Shown here: piece by piece, positions 6,370 through 13,006 of the stretch | How the letters are laid out: each line of letters begins with the position of its first letter | Position numbering within the stretch: the stretch's first letter is position 1 | Assembly (NCBI GenBank): GCA_014377915.1 | Contig: JACMOT010000312.1 | Coordinates: forward strand, 1 to 15,024 | Source: Tardiphaga sp. | GTDB taxonomy: Bacteria > Pseudomonadota > Alphaproteobacteria > Rhizobiales > Xanthobacteraceae | Length of the DNA: 15,024 nucleotides | Reading direction: 5' to 3' | Notes under the pieces: generated by a model | What the model saw: only the letters and a program-made list of their open reading frames with translations | The model's database searches: none | What the model was told of the DNA's origin: nothing | Translations under genes and position numbers: made by a program

Positions 6370-7737
6370 ATGGCTGACGAAACTGCAACGCTTGCCGCCT
6401 ATGTCGTGAATCTGCAATTCGACGACATTCCGCAAGAGGTGCTGGAGCGCGCCAAGGTGCTGACGCTGGACTACCTCGGCAGCACCATCCGAGCGCGCCG
6501 CGACTCCGAATCCACCCCCGCGCTGCTGAAAATGCTGGAGGCGCTGTCGCTCGACGGCGCCGGCGAAGCCACGGTATTCGGCGACAGCCGGACCTGGACA
6601 CCGGCGATTGCCGCGCTGCTAAATGGCGCGCTCGGCCATTCGCTCGATTTCGACGATACCCATGCCGATTCCTCGCTGCATCCCAGCGCCCCGGTGGTGC
6701 CCGCGGCCTTCGCCGTCGGCGAGATGGTCGGCGCTTCCGGCAAGCAGGTGCTGACCGCCATCGTCGCCGGCTACGAAGTGTGCTGCCGGCTCGGCAATGC
6801 GCTGGATCCGACCTCGCATTACGCCCGCGGCTTCCACCCCACCGCCACCGCGGGCACGTTTGGCGCCGCGGCCGCGGCCGGCAAGCTGTTCGGCCTGTCG
6901 CAGGAACAGTTGATCTCGGCGTTTGGCGTGTCCGGCAGCCAGGCCGCCGGCTCGCTGCAATTTCTCGTCAACGGCGCCTGGAACAAGCGCTACCAGGTCG
7001 GCGCCTCCGCGATGAACGGCGTGATCGCCGCCACACTCGCGCGCAATGATTTTCTCGGCGCCACGGAATCGGTCGAGGGCAAGCATGGCCTGCTGGTCGG
7101 CTACAGCGACAACGCGCATCCGGAGATGGCCGTGGCCGGCCTCGGCTCCGTCTACGAGACCATGAAGATCGGCGTCAAACCCTATCCGAGCTGCCGCTAT
7201 ACCCATGCCGCGCTGGATGCGCTGATCGCGATGCGCCGCGAGCACAATCTGACGCCGGACCAGGTCAAGCGGGTCGAGATCGGCCTGCACCGCAACGGCA
7301 TCACCCTGACCGGCGACGCCGCCACCAAGCGGCACCCGTCCTCGATCGTCGGCGGGCAGTTCTCGATGTTCTTCACCGGCGCGCTGGCGCTGGAGCAGGG
7401 CAGCTTTGGCTGGGACGACTATGCAAAACTCGGCGACAGCGCGATCAACACCCTGGCCGATCGTTTCGACGTGGTGCAGGACGAGCGCCTGGAGGGAAAA
7501 CGCCATCCGTTCGGCGCCCGCGTCAGCATCACCACCACCGACGACAGCCTGCACGAGCGGATCTATGCCGATCCGTCCGGCGAGCCGTCCTCGTTCCCCG
7601 ACGCCCAGGCGATGGCGCAGAAATTCCTGCAACTGGCGCGCCCGGTGCTGAATGGCGGCGCCGAAAAATTCGCCGACGCCATTCTCTCGCTGGAGCGTTT
7701 TGACAGAGTGGCGACCGCGACCGCGCTGGGGCGCTGA
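6370..7737 (+). CDS. MmgE/PrpD family protein (2-methylcitrate dehydratase/aconitate decarboxylase fold)
   Basis: Protein of 455 residues spanning the full MmgE/PrpD fold, whose known members dehydrate 2-methylcitrate or decarboxylate cis-aconitate. Visible family segments are LTLDYLGSTIRARRDS (31-46), GHSLDFDDTHADSSLHPSAP (89-108), the GFHPTATAGTFGAAAAAGKL block (154-173), NKRYQVGASAMNG (205-217) and the KPYPSCRYTHAALDA block. Residues D93, H104, H156 and K206 fall where the active-site Asp, two His and Lys of mammalian aconitate decarboxylase lie. After that Lys, this protein has RYQVG where the decarboxylase has a His-containing stretch, so the substrate may differ. The ATG at 6370 has GAGG about 8 bases upstream. 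No citrate synthase or methylisocitrate lyase gene is nearby, so it is not in a methylcitrate operon and I give no prpD symbol. Confidence 0.92.
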   Translation: MADETATLAAYVVNLQFDDIPQEVLERAKVLTLDYLGSTIRARRDSESTPALLKMLEALSLDGAGEATVFGDSRTWTPAIAALLNGALGHSLDFDDTHADSSLHPSAPVVPAAFAVGEMVGASGKQVLTAIVAGYEVCCRLGNALDPTSHYARGFHPTATAGTFGAAAAAGKLFGLSQEQLISAFGVSGSQAAGSLQFLVNGAWNKRYQVGASAMNGVIAATLARNDFLGATESVEGKHGLLVGYSDNAHPEMAVAGLGSVYETMKIGVKPYPSCRYTHAALDALIAMRREHNLTPDQVKRVEIGLHRNGITLTGDAATKRHPSSIVGGQFSMFFTGALALEQGSFGWDDYAKLGDSAINTLADRFDVVQDERLEGKRHPFGARVSITTTDDSLHERIYADPSGEPSSFPDAQAMAQKFLQLARPVLNGGAEKFADAILSLERFDRVATATALGR

Positions 7738-7744
7738 CGACCGA

Positions 7745-8032
7745 TCATGCGCCGTCGATAATGATGAAGTCGGCGTCGGCGTATTTCTGCCGGATCGCTT
7801 TCGCCGATTCATATTCCGGGCTGCGATAGCACGCGGTCGCGGTGGCGCGATCGGCGAATTCAACCACCACATTGCGATCCCGCGCGGTGCCTTCCATCGC
7901 CTCGAAGGCACCGCCCCGCACGATGAAACGCGCGCCGAACTTCTCGAAAGCTGGCTTCGCCGCGGCGAGGTAATCGGGATAGTTCGCTTCATCACGGACC
8001 GATACGCGGACGATCCAGTAGGCCTTCGACAT
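7745..8032 (-). CDS. DUF1330 family protein
   Basis: DUF1330 protein of 95 residues, a small ferredoxin-like alpha/beta fold like the EthD and antibiotic monooxygenase-type dimeric barrels. Landmarks are MSKAYWIVRVSVRDEANYPD, the AKPAFEKFGARFIVRGG segment (25-41), NVVVEFADRATATACYRSPE (54-73) and a C-terminal DADFIIIDGA. The enzymatic role of the family is unsettled. I prefer the second ATG of an ATGATG pair (8032; the first is 8035) because GGAG lies 7 bases upstream and MSKAYW matches the family N-terminus. Unusually, the frame stays open upstream through a DUF1127-like segment to an ATG at 8353, so a 202-residue fused product is also possible (see the next entry). Its stop lies 7 bp from the stop of the convergent MmgE/PrpD gene. 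Confidence 0.87.
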   Translation of the reverse strand: MSKAYWIVRVSVRDEANYPDYLAAAKPAFEKFGARFIVRGGAFEAMEGTARDRNVVVEFADRATATACYRSPEYESAKAIRQKYADADFIIIDGA

Positions 8033-8353
8033 CATTACTCTCCAGTTGGGTTTTGGTTGACGCGGCGTAACGCTTTGATGGCGGATAGCCGCCTTGATAC
8101 CGGAGCGCGCCAGTCCGATATCGCGCAATTCATGGTCGCTCATGGCGTGCAGCGCCGCCGATGCCTGCTGCCGCTCATGGAGGCGCCGCCAGGTGGCACG
8201 CACCACGGCAGCCGCACCGCCGACCATCGCGCGGATCATTTGCCCACGTTCCGCATGAATTTGGCGGATGATGGACCGCCGCAGCAAGTCCCACTGCCGC
8301 GGCGTCAGGTGGCGCGCATCATGCGCATGCGGCCGGGATTCACGATCGATCAT
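8033..8353 (-). CDS. DUF1127-type segment, in frame with and not stopped before DUF1330
   Basis: From ATG 8353 (with AGGGGAG two bases upstream) the frame encodes about 93 residues of DUF1127 type: a polar leader, a hydrophobic stretch MIRAMVGGAAAVV (39-51), then the Arg-rich motif TWRRLHERQQASAALHAMSD (54-73) and HELRDIGLARSGIKAAI. DUF1127 proteins normally end just after this motif. Here no stop occurs: the frame runs through SVTPRQPKPNWRVM, which looks like translated spacer, into the DUF1330 start at 8032, giving 202 residues ending at 7745. Either the two form a real fusion, or the DUF1127 stop codon has been lost and the DUF1330 unit keeps its own ribosome binding site. DUF1127 proteins are small, and some are linked to phosphate, polyamine or RNA-related regulation in alphaproteobacteria; the role here is unknown. 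Confidence 0.65.
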
Positions 8354-8383
8354 GTCTCCCCTATTCTGCCTGCCGCTGTCCCC

Positions 8384-8400
8384 GGTAACGATGCTTTACC
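8384..8400. promoter_or_regulatory. Candidate LysR-type binding site (T-N11-A dyad)
   Basis: GGTAA, 7 bases, TTACC: a perfect 5-bp inverted repeat in which T8386 and A8398 are 11 bases apart, the LysR recognition form. It lies in the divergent spacer between the DUF1127/DUF1330 frame and the second LysR gene, 61 bp upstream of the LysR start and 31 bp upstream of the DUF1127 start. Confidence 0.5.
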
Positions 8401-8431
8401 CGGCACGGGGCATCCTTTAAAATGAATAATC

Positions 8432-8448
8432 GAGATCGTGACGATCTC
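8432..8448 (+). promoter_or_regulatory. 7-bp inverted repeat in the leader of the second LysR gene
   Basis: GAGATCG, TGA, CGATCTC: perfect 7-bp arms with a 3-base centre, one base before the GGGAGAG ribosome binding site (8450-8456) and just after AT-rich TTTAAAATGAATAAT. It could be an operator for autoregulation or an mRNA hairpin that limits access to the ribosome binding site. Confidence 0.45.
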
Positions 8449-8460
8449 TGGGAGAGATGC

Positions 8461-9339
8461 ATGGACCTTTCCGAACTGCGCATTTTCCGCGCCGTCGTCA
8501 GCGAGGGCGGCGTGACGCGCGCGGCGGAGCGGCTGCACCGCGTGCAGTCCAACGTGACGACGCGGGTGCGCCAGCTCGAGGAAGATCTCGGCACCGCGCT
8601 GTTCGTGCGCGAGGGCAAGCGGCTGCATCTGACGCCGGCGGGGCAAACGTTGCTCGGCTATGCCGACCGGCTGCTGGCGCTGGCCGACGAAGCGCGCGAC
8701 GCGGTGCGGGACCCGCGGCCACGCGGCGTGTTTCGCCTCGGCGCCATGGAGAGCACCGCGGCGGTGCGGCTGCCGGGGCCGCTCAACGAGTTTCACAAGC
8801 GCTACCCCGACGTGCAACTTGAAATGCGGATCGGCAATCCGCAAACGCTGGCGAAGGGCATTCTCGCCGGAGAGCTCGACGCGGCCTTCGTTGCCGAGCC
8901 GATCGCCGCGGCGCCGTTCGACCGCGTGCATGCCTTCGATGAGGAGCCGGTGATCGTGTCGGCTGCGGACCATCCGCCGATCGGGCGGAAGGGCCGCGCG
9001 CCGCGCGCCGTACTGGTGTTCGAGAACGGCTGCCCGCACCGCAAGCGGCTGGAAGACTGGTATGCAAAGCGCGGCGAGATGCCCGAACGCACGATCGAGC
9101 TCGGCTCCTATCACGCCATGCTCGGCTGCGTCGTCGCCGGCATGGGCATCGCGCTGCTGCCGGAAAGCGTGCTGTCGACCTTTCCGGAGGGCAAGCGGCT
9201 GACCGTGCATCGGCTGCCGCGGGGCGAGAACCACGCGGCGACCTCGCTGATCTGGCGCAAGGGCGCCGCTGCGCCGAACGTCCAGGCGCTGCGACGCGTG
9301 CTGCTGGACGGGCGCGCCGCGGCAAAACGCAAGGCTTAG
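8461..9339 (+). CDS. LysR-type transcriptional regulator (second)
   Basis: LysR-type regulator of 292 residues. The DNA-binding domain is at about 1-60 (MDLSELRIFRAVVSEGGVTR, then AAERLHRVQSNVTTRVRQLE and LGTALFVREGKRLHLTPAG). The effector domain follows from about 90 (GVFRLGAMESTAAVRLPGPL, with later segments GELDAAFVAEP and GCVVAGMGIALLPESVLSTF). The frame is open 13 codons upstream to an ATG at 8422, but the start at 8461 fits the family N-terminus and has GGGAG with 6 bases spacing; the longer start would also translate the inverted repeat. It is divergent from the DUF1127/DUF1330 frame with a T-N11-A dyad between, so that is the most likely target besides itself. The stop lies 8 bp from that of the convergent serine hydrolase. 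The effector is unknown. Confidence 0.95.
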   Translation: MDLSELRIFRAVVSEGGVTRAAERLHRVQSNVTTRVRQLEEDLGTALFVREGKRLHLTPAGQTLLGYADRLLALADEARDAVRDPRPRGVFRLGAMESTAAVRLPGPLNEFHKRYPDVQLEMRIGNPQTLAKGILAGELDAAFVAEPIAAAPFDRVHAFDEEPVIVSAADHPPIGRKGRAPRAVLVFENGCPHRKRLEDWYAKRGEMPERTIELGSYHAMLGCVVAGMGIALLPESVLSTFPEGKRLTVHRLPRGENHAATSLIWRKGAAAPNVQALRRVLLDGRAAAKRKA

Positions 9340-9347
9340 GGCGCGCG

Positions 9348-10751
9348 TCAGTCGTCGCTTGTGGCGGCGATCACCTCGGCGACCAGCCGGGAGACGCCTT
9401 CGATGTCGCCGCGATCGCCGGAGATGCCGAAGCGGACGATCACCAGGCGTTGCGACGGCAGCACGACGACATACTGGCCAAAGGTGCCGCTGGCGTAGAA
9501 CGAGTCAGCGGGCCAGCCGCGGCTTCTGCGGAACGTCGCGCCAAAACTGGCCCCGCGGTTGGTCCAGAAGCCGGCGCCGATTCCGACCCAGACGCCCGCT
9601 GTCGGCGTTACCGATCTTTCGACCCAGCCAGCCGGCAGGACGCGTTTGCCGCCGACCACACCGTCATCGAGATAGAACTGGCCGAACCGCGCCCAGGCCC
9701 GCGCCGGCGCCAGCATCTGGCTGGAGCCTTCCGGCGTGCCGGTAGCGTCGAATTCGAGCGTGACCTTGCGCATGCCCAGCGGATCGAACAATTCGCTGCG
9801 CGCAAAGCGCAAGACCGCGGCGGCATCACCGCCGACGGCATCGCGGATCAACCGCGACAGGATGACGGTATTGCCATCATGGTAATTCCACGCGGTGCCG
9901 GGAGGCGTGTCGAGCGCCGCCGCTTCGGCGAAACCCGCCATGTCGGGTTCGATGTATTTCATCCGGTTGACCGGCGCGACCGTGCTGGCGAGCGAGGCGC
10001 TCAGTGAACTGCCCATGGCCAGTCCGCTGGTGTGCCGCAGCAGATGGTCGACAGTGATGCCGTGGCGGGGATCGGCGGAATCTTGCCATGCCGCAACGGG
10101 AGCTGGCAGATCGAGCGCGAGTTTGCCCTGGCGCACCAGAATGCCCGTCAGCGCGGACATCACCGATTTGGTGGCGGACCAGCCGAGCAGCGGCGTGTCG
10201 ATCCCGACGCCTGGCGCATAGCGTTCGGCGATGACGCGGCCGTCCTTGAGCACGACGATCGCCCGGGTGTGACGCGGCGGCTGCTCCGGCTCGGCGAAAG
10301 CGTGGTCGAGAGCCCGTTGCAGTTCCGGAGACCTGGCCTCGACCGGGGCGGGCCCGGCAATGTCCGGCAGCAACGGCCGTCGCGGATGTTCCGCCGGCAA
10401 CGGCCAGGCTTCGACGGCCGCATCGTCATGAACCATGCGGCAGCCGAAGCCGTCGCTGTAACGCGCGCGGGCGCGGCTGAGACCCAGCAGCGTGCCGGTG
10501 ACCTCGCGGCGATCGCGGTCGATGCTGTAGCCGAGCGCCCAGCCGATCAATCCGACGCCGGGCATCGCAGCCATGGTCTCGGCAAAGGTCTGATCGGGAT
10601 CGACGCCGGACACGAAGGTCGCCGAGCACAGCGTGTGGGCGACGAAGCCGGTACTGATGCGCGGGGCGTCCTGCGCGCGGGCAACAGCCCAGCTCAGCAT
10701 GCCCAGCGCCGGGACGGCCGCAAGGATGAGGATATGTCGTCGTCGTATCAT
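9348..10751 (-). CDS. Secreted serine hydrolase, beta-lactamase (class C/penicillin-binding) fold
   Basis: Exported protein of 467 residues. Residues 1-26 look like a Sec signal peptide (MIRRRHILILAAVPALGMLS, then WAVARA), with likely cleavage before Q27. Residues 30-140 are an extension before the hydrolase domain, which begins near 145. The catalytic SxxK motif is SATK (S192, K195) within LLGWSATKSVMSAL. The second motif position holds YHD (Y290) in WNYHDGNTVILSRL, instead of the usual YxN or YSS, and a late ASGTFGQYV takes the place of the KTG-like strand. This pattern fits the esterase, carboxypeptidase and 6-aminohexanoate-dimer hydrolase-like branch better than a true beta-lactamase, so resistance should not be assumed. 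The ATG at 10751 has GGAG 8 bases upstream. It lies 142 bp downstream of the start-side of a minus-strand locus that includes the AraC-type regulator. Confidence 0.9.
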   Translation of the reverse strand: MIRRRHILILAAVPALGMLSWAVARAQDAPRISTGFVAHTLCSATFVSGVDPDQTFAETMAAMPGVGLIGWALGYSIDRDRREVTGTLLGLSRARARYSDGFGCRMVHDDAAVEAWPLPAEHPRRPLLPDIAGPAPVEARSPELQRALDHAFAEPEQPPRHTRAIVVLKDGRVIAERYAPGVGIDTPLLGWSATKSVMSALTGILVRQGKLALDLPAPVAAWQDSADPRHGITVDHLLRHTSGLAMGSSLSASLASTVAPVNRMKYIEPDMAGFAEAAALDTPPGTAWNYHDGNTVILSRLIRDAVGGDAAAVLRFARSELFDPLGMRKVTLEFDATGTPEGSSQMLAPARAWARFGQFYLDDGVVGGKRVLPAGWVERSVTPTAGVWVGIGAGFWTNRGASFGATFRRSRGWPADSFYASGTFGQYVVVLPSQRLVIVRFGISGDRGDIEGVSRLVAEVIAATSDD

Positions 10752-10893
10752 GGCCTGCTCCGGTCATCCGCAACATCGCGGTGCGCCGAAGCAGCCAGAG
10801 GTCAACGGCGCCGGCTCGCCGAATCTCGAATAGGGCTGGTGAAAACCCGCAAGTCGCTAGCCGATTTCGAAACTGTGCCGTGTTCGTAATGGG

Positions 10894-11967
10894 TTACGAG
10901 ATGGCCGGGACGGCGCGGCGTCGATAGTCGGTGGGCGTCAGCCCCGTCGCCGCCTTGAACGCGCGGTTGAACGGCCCCAGCGACTGGAAGCCAGCGTCCA
11001 TGGCGATGGTGATGACCGGCACCGCGGCCTGGGACGCGTCGGCCAGCGCCGCCTTCGCCTCGGCGATGCGGTGGTCGTTGAGGAAGACGTTGAAGTTGCG
11101 ATAGCCCAGTTGCTGATTGATCAGCCGTCGCAATCTATATTCCGGCACGGCGAGCCGCGTCGCCAGCGATCCAATCGTGACGCTCTCGTGGCGATAGATG
11201 CGATCCTCGGCCATCAGCCGGTTCAGCGCGGTGACCAGTCGTTGATCGGCGGTCGCCGTCGGGTCGCGACCTGCGCTGCTGCGCGCGGCCATGGCGGGCG
11301 GGCCTGGCTGCGCTGGCGCCGCGAACAGGCCGGCGTCAGCGACGCCCGTCAACGCCACCGTCAGGCCGATGGTGATGACCGCGAGCAGCACGGAGTTGGC
11401 GGTGGCGCCGATGTCGGATCCGGCACCGGACATCACGAGCTGCAGCATCGTGTTGATCGTGCGATAGGCGGTGGCCGCGGCCACGATCGCCAGCCGCAGC
11501 CGGCGACGGCCTTCGACCAGGTCGACCCGCCAGGAGGCGACCGCCCGCGCGACGGCGAGCGCGATGAAGCCCAGCGTCATGACATTCAGCGCGGCGCCGA
11601 GCACCTGCGCCGGCCCGGCGTGATCCGGCCCCAGCAGCAGACAATCGACCAGGCTGAGCGCGACCATCCCGGCCCATGGCAGGGCATGCCAGCGGCGCAG
11701 CGTGAAGCCGTCGTCGAACAGCGCGCGCGTGAACAACCACAGCACCACGACGTTGCCGGTGGATAATGCGATCAGCGGTGCGCGCCACGCAGCGACGGGG
11801 CCGGCCAGTCCCGCGCTGACGGCATGGGTGGCGGCGCCAAGCGCCAATGCCGCCGCCAGCCGGCCGGTCACGCTGCGAACATCACGCAGCAGCAGCAGCG
11901 CCAGCACCAATAGCAGGGCGGCCGTCCCGGCCTTCAACGCAGCATGCAACGTCGCAACTTCCGTCAT
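10894..11967 (-). CDS. AraC-type regulator with an N-terminal membrane domain
   Basis: Protein of 357 residues. The first 210 residues carry about seven hydrophobic segments (around 10-27, 37-55, 63-82, 96-113, 121-143, 157-178 and 190-209) with little soluble loop, then a Pro/Ala-rich linker (211-240). The C-terminal domain (about 243-352) is AraC/XylS: VTIGSLATRLAVPEYRLRRL (263-282) is the first helix-turn-helix, and VITIAMDAGFQSLGPFNRAF (318-337) the second, followed by KAATGLTPTDYRRR. Membrane-bound AraC proteins of this kind probably sense a membrane or periplasmic signal. The ATG at 11967 has GAGG 8 bases upstream. It is divergent from an exported DUF1080 gene across 119 bp, with a secreted hydrolase gene beyond its stop on the same strand; either could be a target (inference). 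Confidence 0.92.
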   Translation of the reverse strand: MTEVATLHAALKAGTAALLLVLALLLLRDVRSVTGRLAAALALGAATHAVSAGLAGPVAAWRAPLIALSTGNVVVLWLFTRALFDDGFTLRRWHALPWAGMVALSLVDCLLLGPDHAGPAQVLGAALNVMTLGFIALAVARAVASWRVDLVEGRRRLRLAIVAAATAYRTINTMLQLVMSGAGSDIGATANSVLLAVITIGLTVALTGVADAGLFAAPAQPGPPAMAARSSAGRDPTATADQRLVTALNRLMAEDRIYRHESVTIGSLATRLAVPEYRLRRLINQQLGYRNFNVFLNDHRIAEAKAALADASQAAVPVITIAMDAGFQSLGPFNRAFKAATGLTPTDYRRRAVPAIS

Positions 11968-12086
11968 GGTCCAATCCTCGGGCGCGCAGCAATGTCCATT
12001 CGCGTGATCCGTCGTTTACCGATTTACAGGCGAACGATCCCGTGGCCTATTTGATAGCAATAAAAAGCCAACCGGAGGAGACCCCC

Positions 12087-12695
12087 ATGAAACGGATTTA
12101 TGCGCTCGTGACCGCGTCAGCACTCGGCCTTGCTGCCCTGCACTATAGCAGCCCCTCTTCGAGCCAGTCCGAGGGCGGCTGGGTGACGCTGGTCGACAGC
12201 GGCAAGATGGGCGACTGGGACCGCGTCGGCGATGCCAACTGGGCGATGGCCGACGGCGCGCTGGGCGCCGACAAGCTGTTCAAGGAAAAGGGCGACTATT
12301 CCTATCTGGTCAGCAAGGAGACCTATAAGGACTTCCAGATCCGGGCCGAATTCTGGGTCGATTCGGAGGCCAACAGCGGCATCTTCATCCGCTGCGACAC
12401 CGCCAAGGTGATCGATGCCAAGGCCTGCTACGAGGTCAACATCTTCGACAAGCGGCCGGATCCCTCCTACGGCACCGGCGCCATTGTCGACGTCGCCAAG
12501 GTCGATCCGATGCCGAAGGCGGCCGGCAAGTGGAATACTTACGAGATCACCGCGCAGGGCTCGCATCTGGTGGTGACGCTGAACGGCGAGAAGACCGCGG
12601 ACGTCAATGACGCCAAGCACGCGGCCGGCCCATTCGCCCTGCAATACGGCTCCGGCGTGGTGAAATTCCGCAAGCTGCAGATCAAGGCGCTGTAG
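12087..12695 (+). CDS. Exported DUF1080 (3-keto-disaccharide hydrolase-like) protein
   Basis: Protein of 202 residues. Residues 1-27 resemble a Sec signal peptide (MKRIYALVTASALGLAALHY, then a Ser-rich tail), with no lipobox Cys. The rest is a single jelly-roll DUF1080 domain, the fold of glucanases and laminin-G-like lectins: GGWVTLVDSGKMGDWDRVGD (30-49), FQIRAEFWVDSEANSGIFIR (83-102), CYEVNIFDKR, TGAIVDVAK, GKWNTYEITAQGSHLVVTLN (147-166), then GPFALQYGSGVVKFRKLQIK at the end. Some members hydrolyse 3-keto-glycosides; whether this one does is not evident. An open frame runs upstream to 11847, but the ATG at 12087 is chosen because GGAGGAG lies 7 bases before it and it gives the signal peptide. 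Divergent from the membrane AraC regulator. Confidence 0.92.
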   Translation: MKRIYALVTASALGLAALHYSSPSSSQSEGGWVTLVDSGKMGDWDRVGDANWAMADGALGADKLFKEKGDYSYLVSKETYKDFQIRAEFWVDSEANSGIFIRCDTAKVIDAKACYEVNIFDKRPDPSYGTGAIVDVAKVDPMPKAAGKWNTYEITAQGSHLVVTLNGEKTADVNDAKHAAGPFALQYGSGVVKFRKLQIKAL

Positions 12696-12715
12696 CCGCG
12701 GCGAAAGCCTCTCGG

Positions 12716-12728
12716 CCGTCATTGCGAG
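12716..12728 (+). repeat. Truncated copy of the CCGTCATTGCGAG repeat
   Basis: CCGTCATTGCGAG is identical to the first 13 bases of the repeat arm at 13928 and then diverges. It begins 20 bp after the DUF1080 stop. Probably a decayed copy of the same family. Confidence 0.55.
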
Positions 12729-12774
12729 TTCGGCACCGCCTTTTGGCTGCTCTTGAGATATGAAAGGTCGGACT

Positions 12775-12850
12775 CGGGTCCCGGGCGCCGTGCGGCATTC
12801 TCAGGCGATGCCCTTGCATCGCCGCCATGCCGCTCCGCGGAGCCGGGACC
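12775..12850 (-). repeat. Palindromic intergenic element, copy A
   Basis: Read on the minus strand it starts GGTCCCGGCTCCGCGG, has a variable core with a hairpin (GGCGATG, CCCTTG, CATCGCC at 12804-12823), and ends GGCGCCCGGGACCCG. Copy B shares the start and end but not the core. The shared 17-bp arm (12835-12851) is perfectly inverted in copy B (12874-12890). Confidence 0.7.
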
Positions 12851-12874
12851 GTATCAGGCAACGGCGCTTCTGGC

Positions 12875-12937
12875 GGTCCCGGCTCCGCGGCGCATGACGC
12901 TTCCCGCGGAGGCGCATGGCGCCACGTCCGGGACACG
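12875..12937 (+). repeat. Palindromic intergenic element, copy B
   Basis: Plus-strand copy: GGTCCCGGCTCCGCGG, a variable core, then GGCGCCACGTCCGGGACACG. It lies head to head with copy A, with 24 bp between, so together they could fold as one long cruciform or RNA stem-loop. I recall elements of this sequence type in Bradyrhizobium-like genomes. Confidence 0.7.
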
Positions 12938-13006
12938 GGGACTCCCCTTTTACGCCCCCCGCTTATTGCTGCTAGGATGGCCCCGGACTGACCTCCGGGA
13001 GATTTC

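Larger units (their letters stand above)
12696..13006. other. 311-bp intergenic region with palindromic repeats
   Basis: Between the DUF1080 stop and the pirin start. It carries a fragment matching the head of the downstream repeat (12716-12728), an internal 7-bp hairpin (12804-12823) and two head-to-head copies of a GC-rich element (12775-12937). Short open frames here on both strands lack ribosome binding sites and family features, so I treat the region as non-coding. The pirin ribosome binding site (GGGAG, 7 bases from the ATG) ends it. Confidence 0.8.

Noticed and set aside
6619..7995. 458-codon open frame antisense to the MmgE/PrpD gene
   Set aside because: The plus-strand frame has full family motifs and a ribosome binding site; the antisense frame is low-complexity Arg/Gly/His sequence.
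9348..10751. Naming the hydrolase a beta-lactamase resistance gene
   Set aside because: The YHD and late ASGT sequences do not match class C beta-lactamases, so only the fold is supported.
11847..12086. Upstream extension of the DUF1080 protein
   Set aside because: It overlaps the start of the AraC gene and would bury the signal peptide; GGAGGAG clearly marks ATG 12087.
11968..12086. TTTAC-CGA-TTTAC direct repeat as an AraC-binding site
   Set aside because: The five-base repeat is too short to tell from chance, and no second pair supports it.
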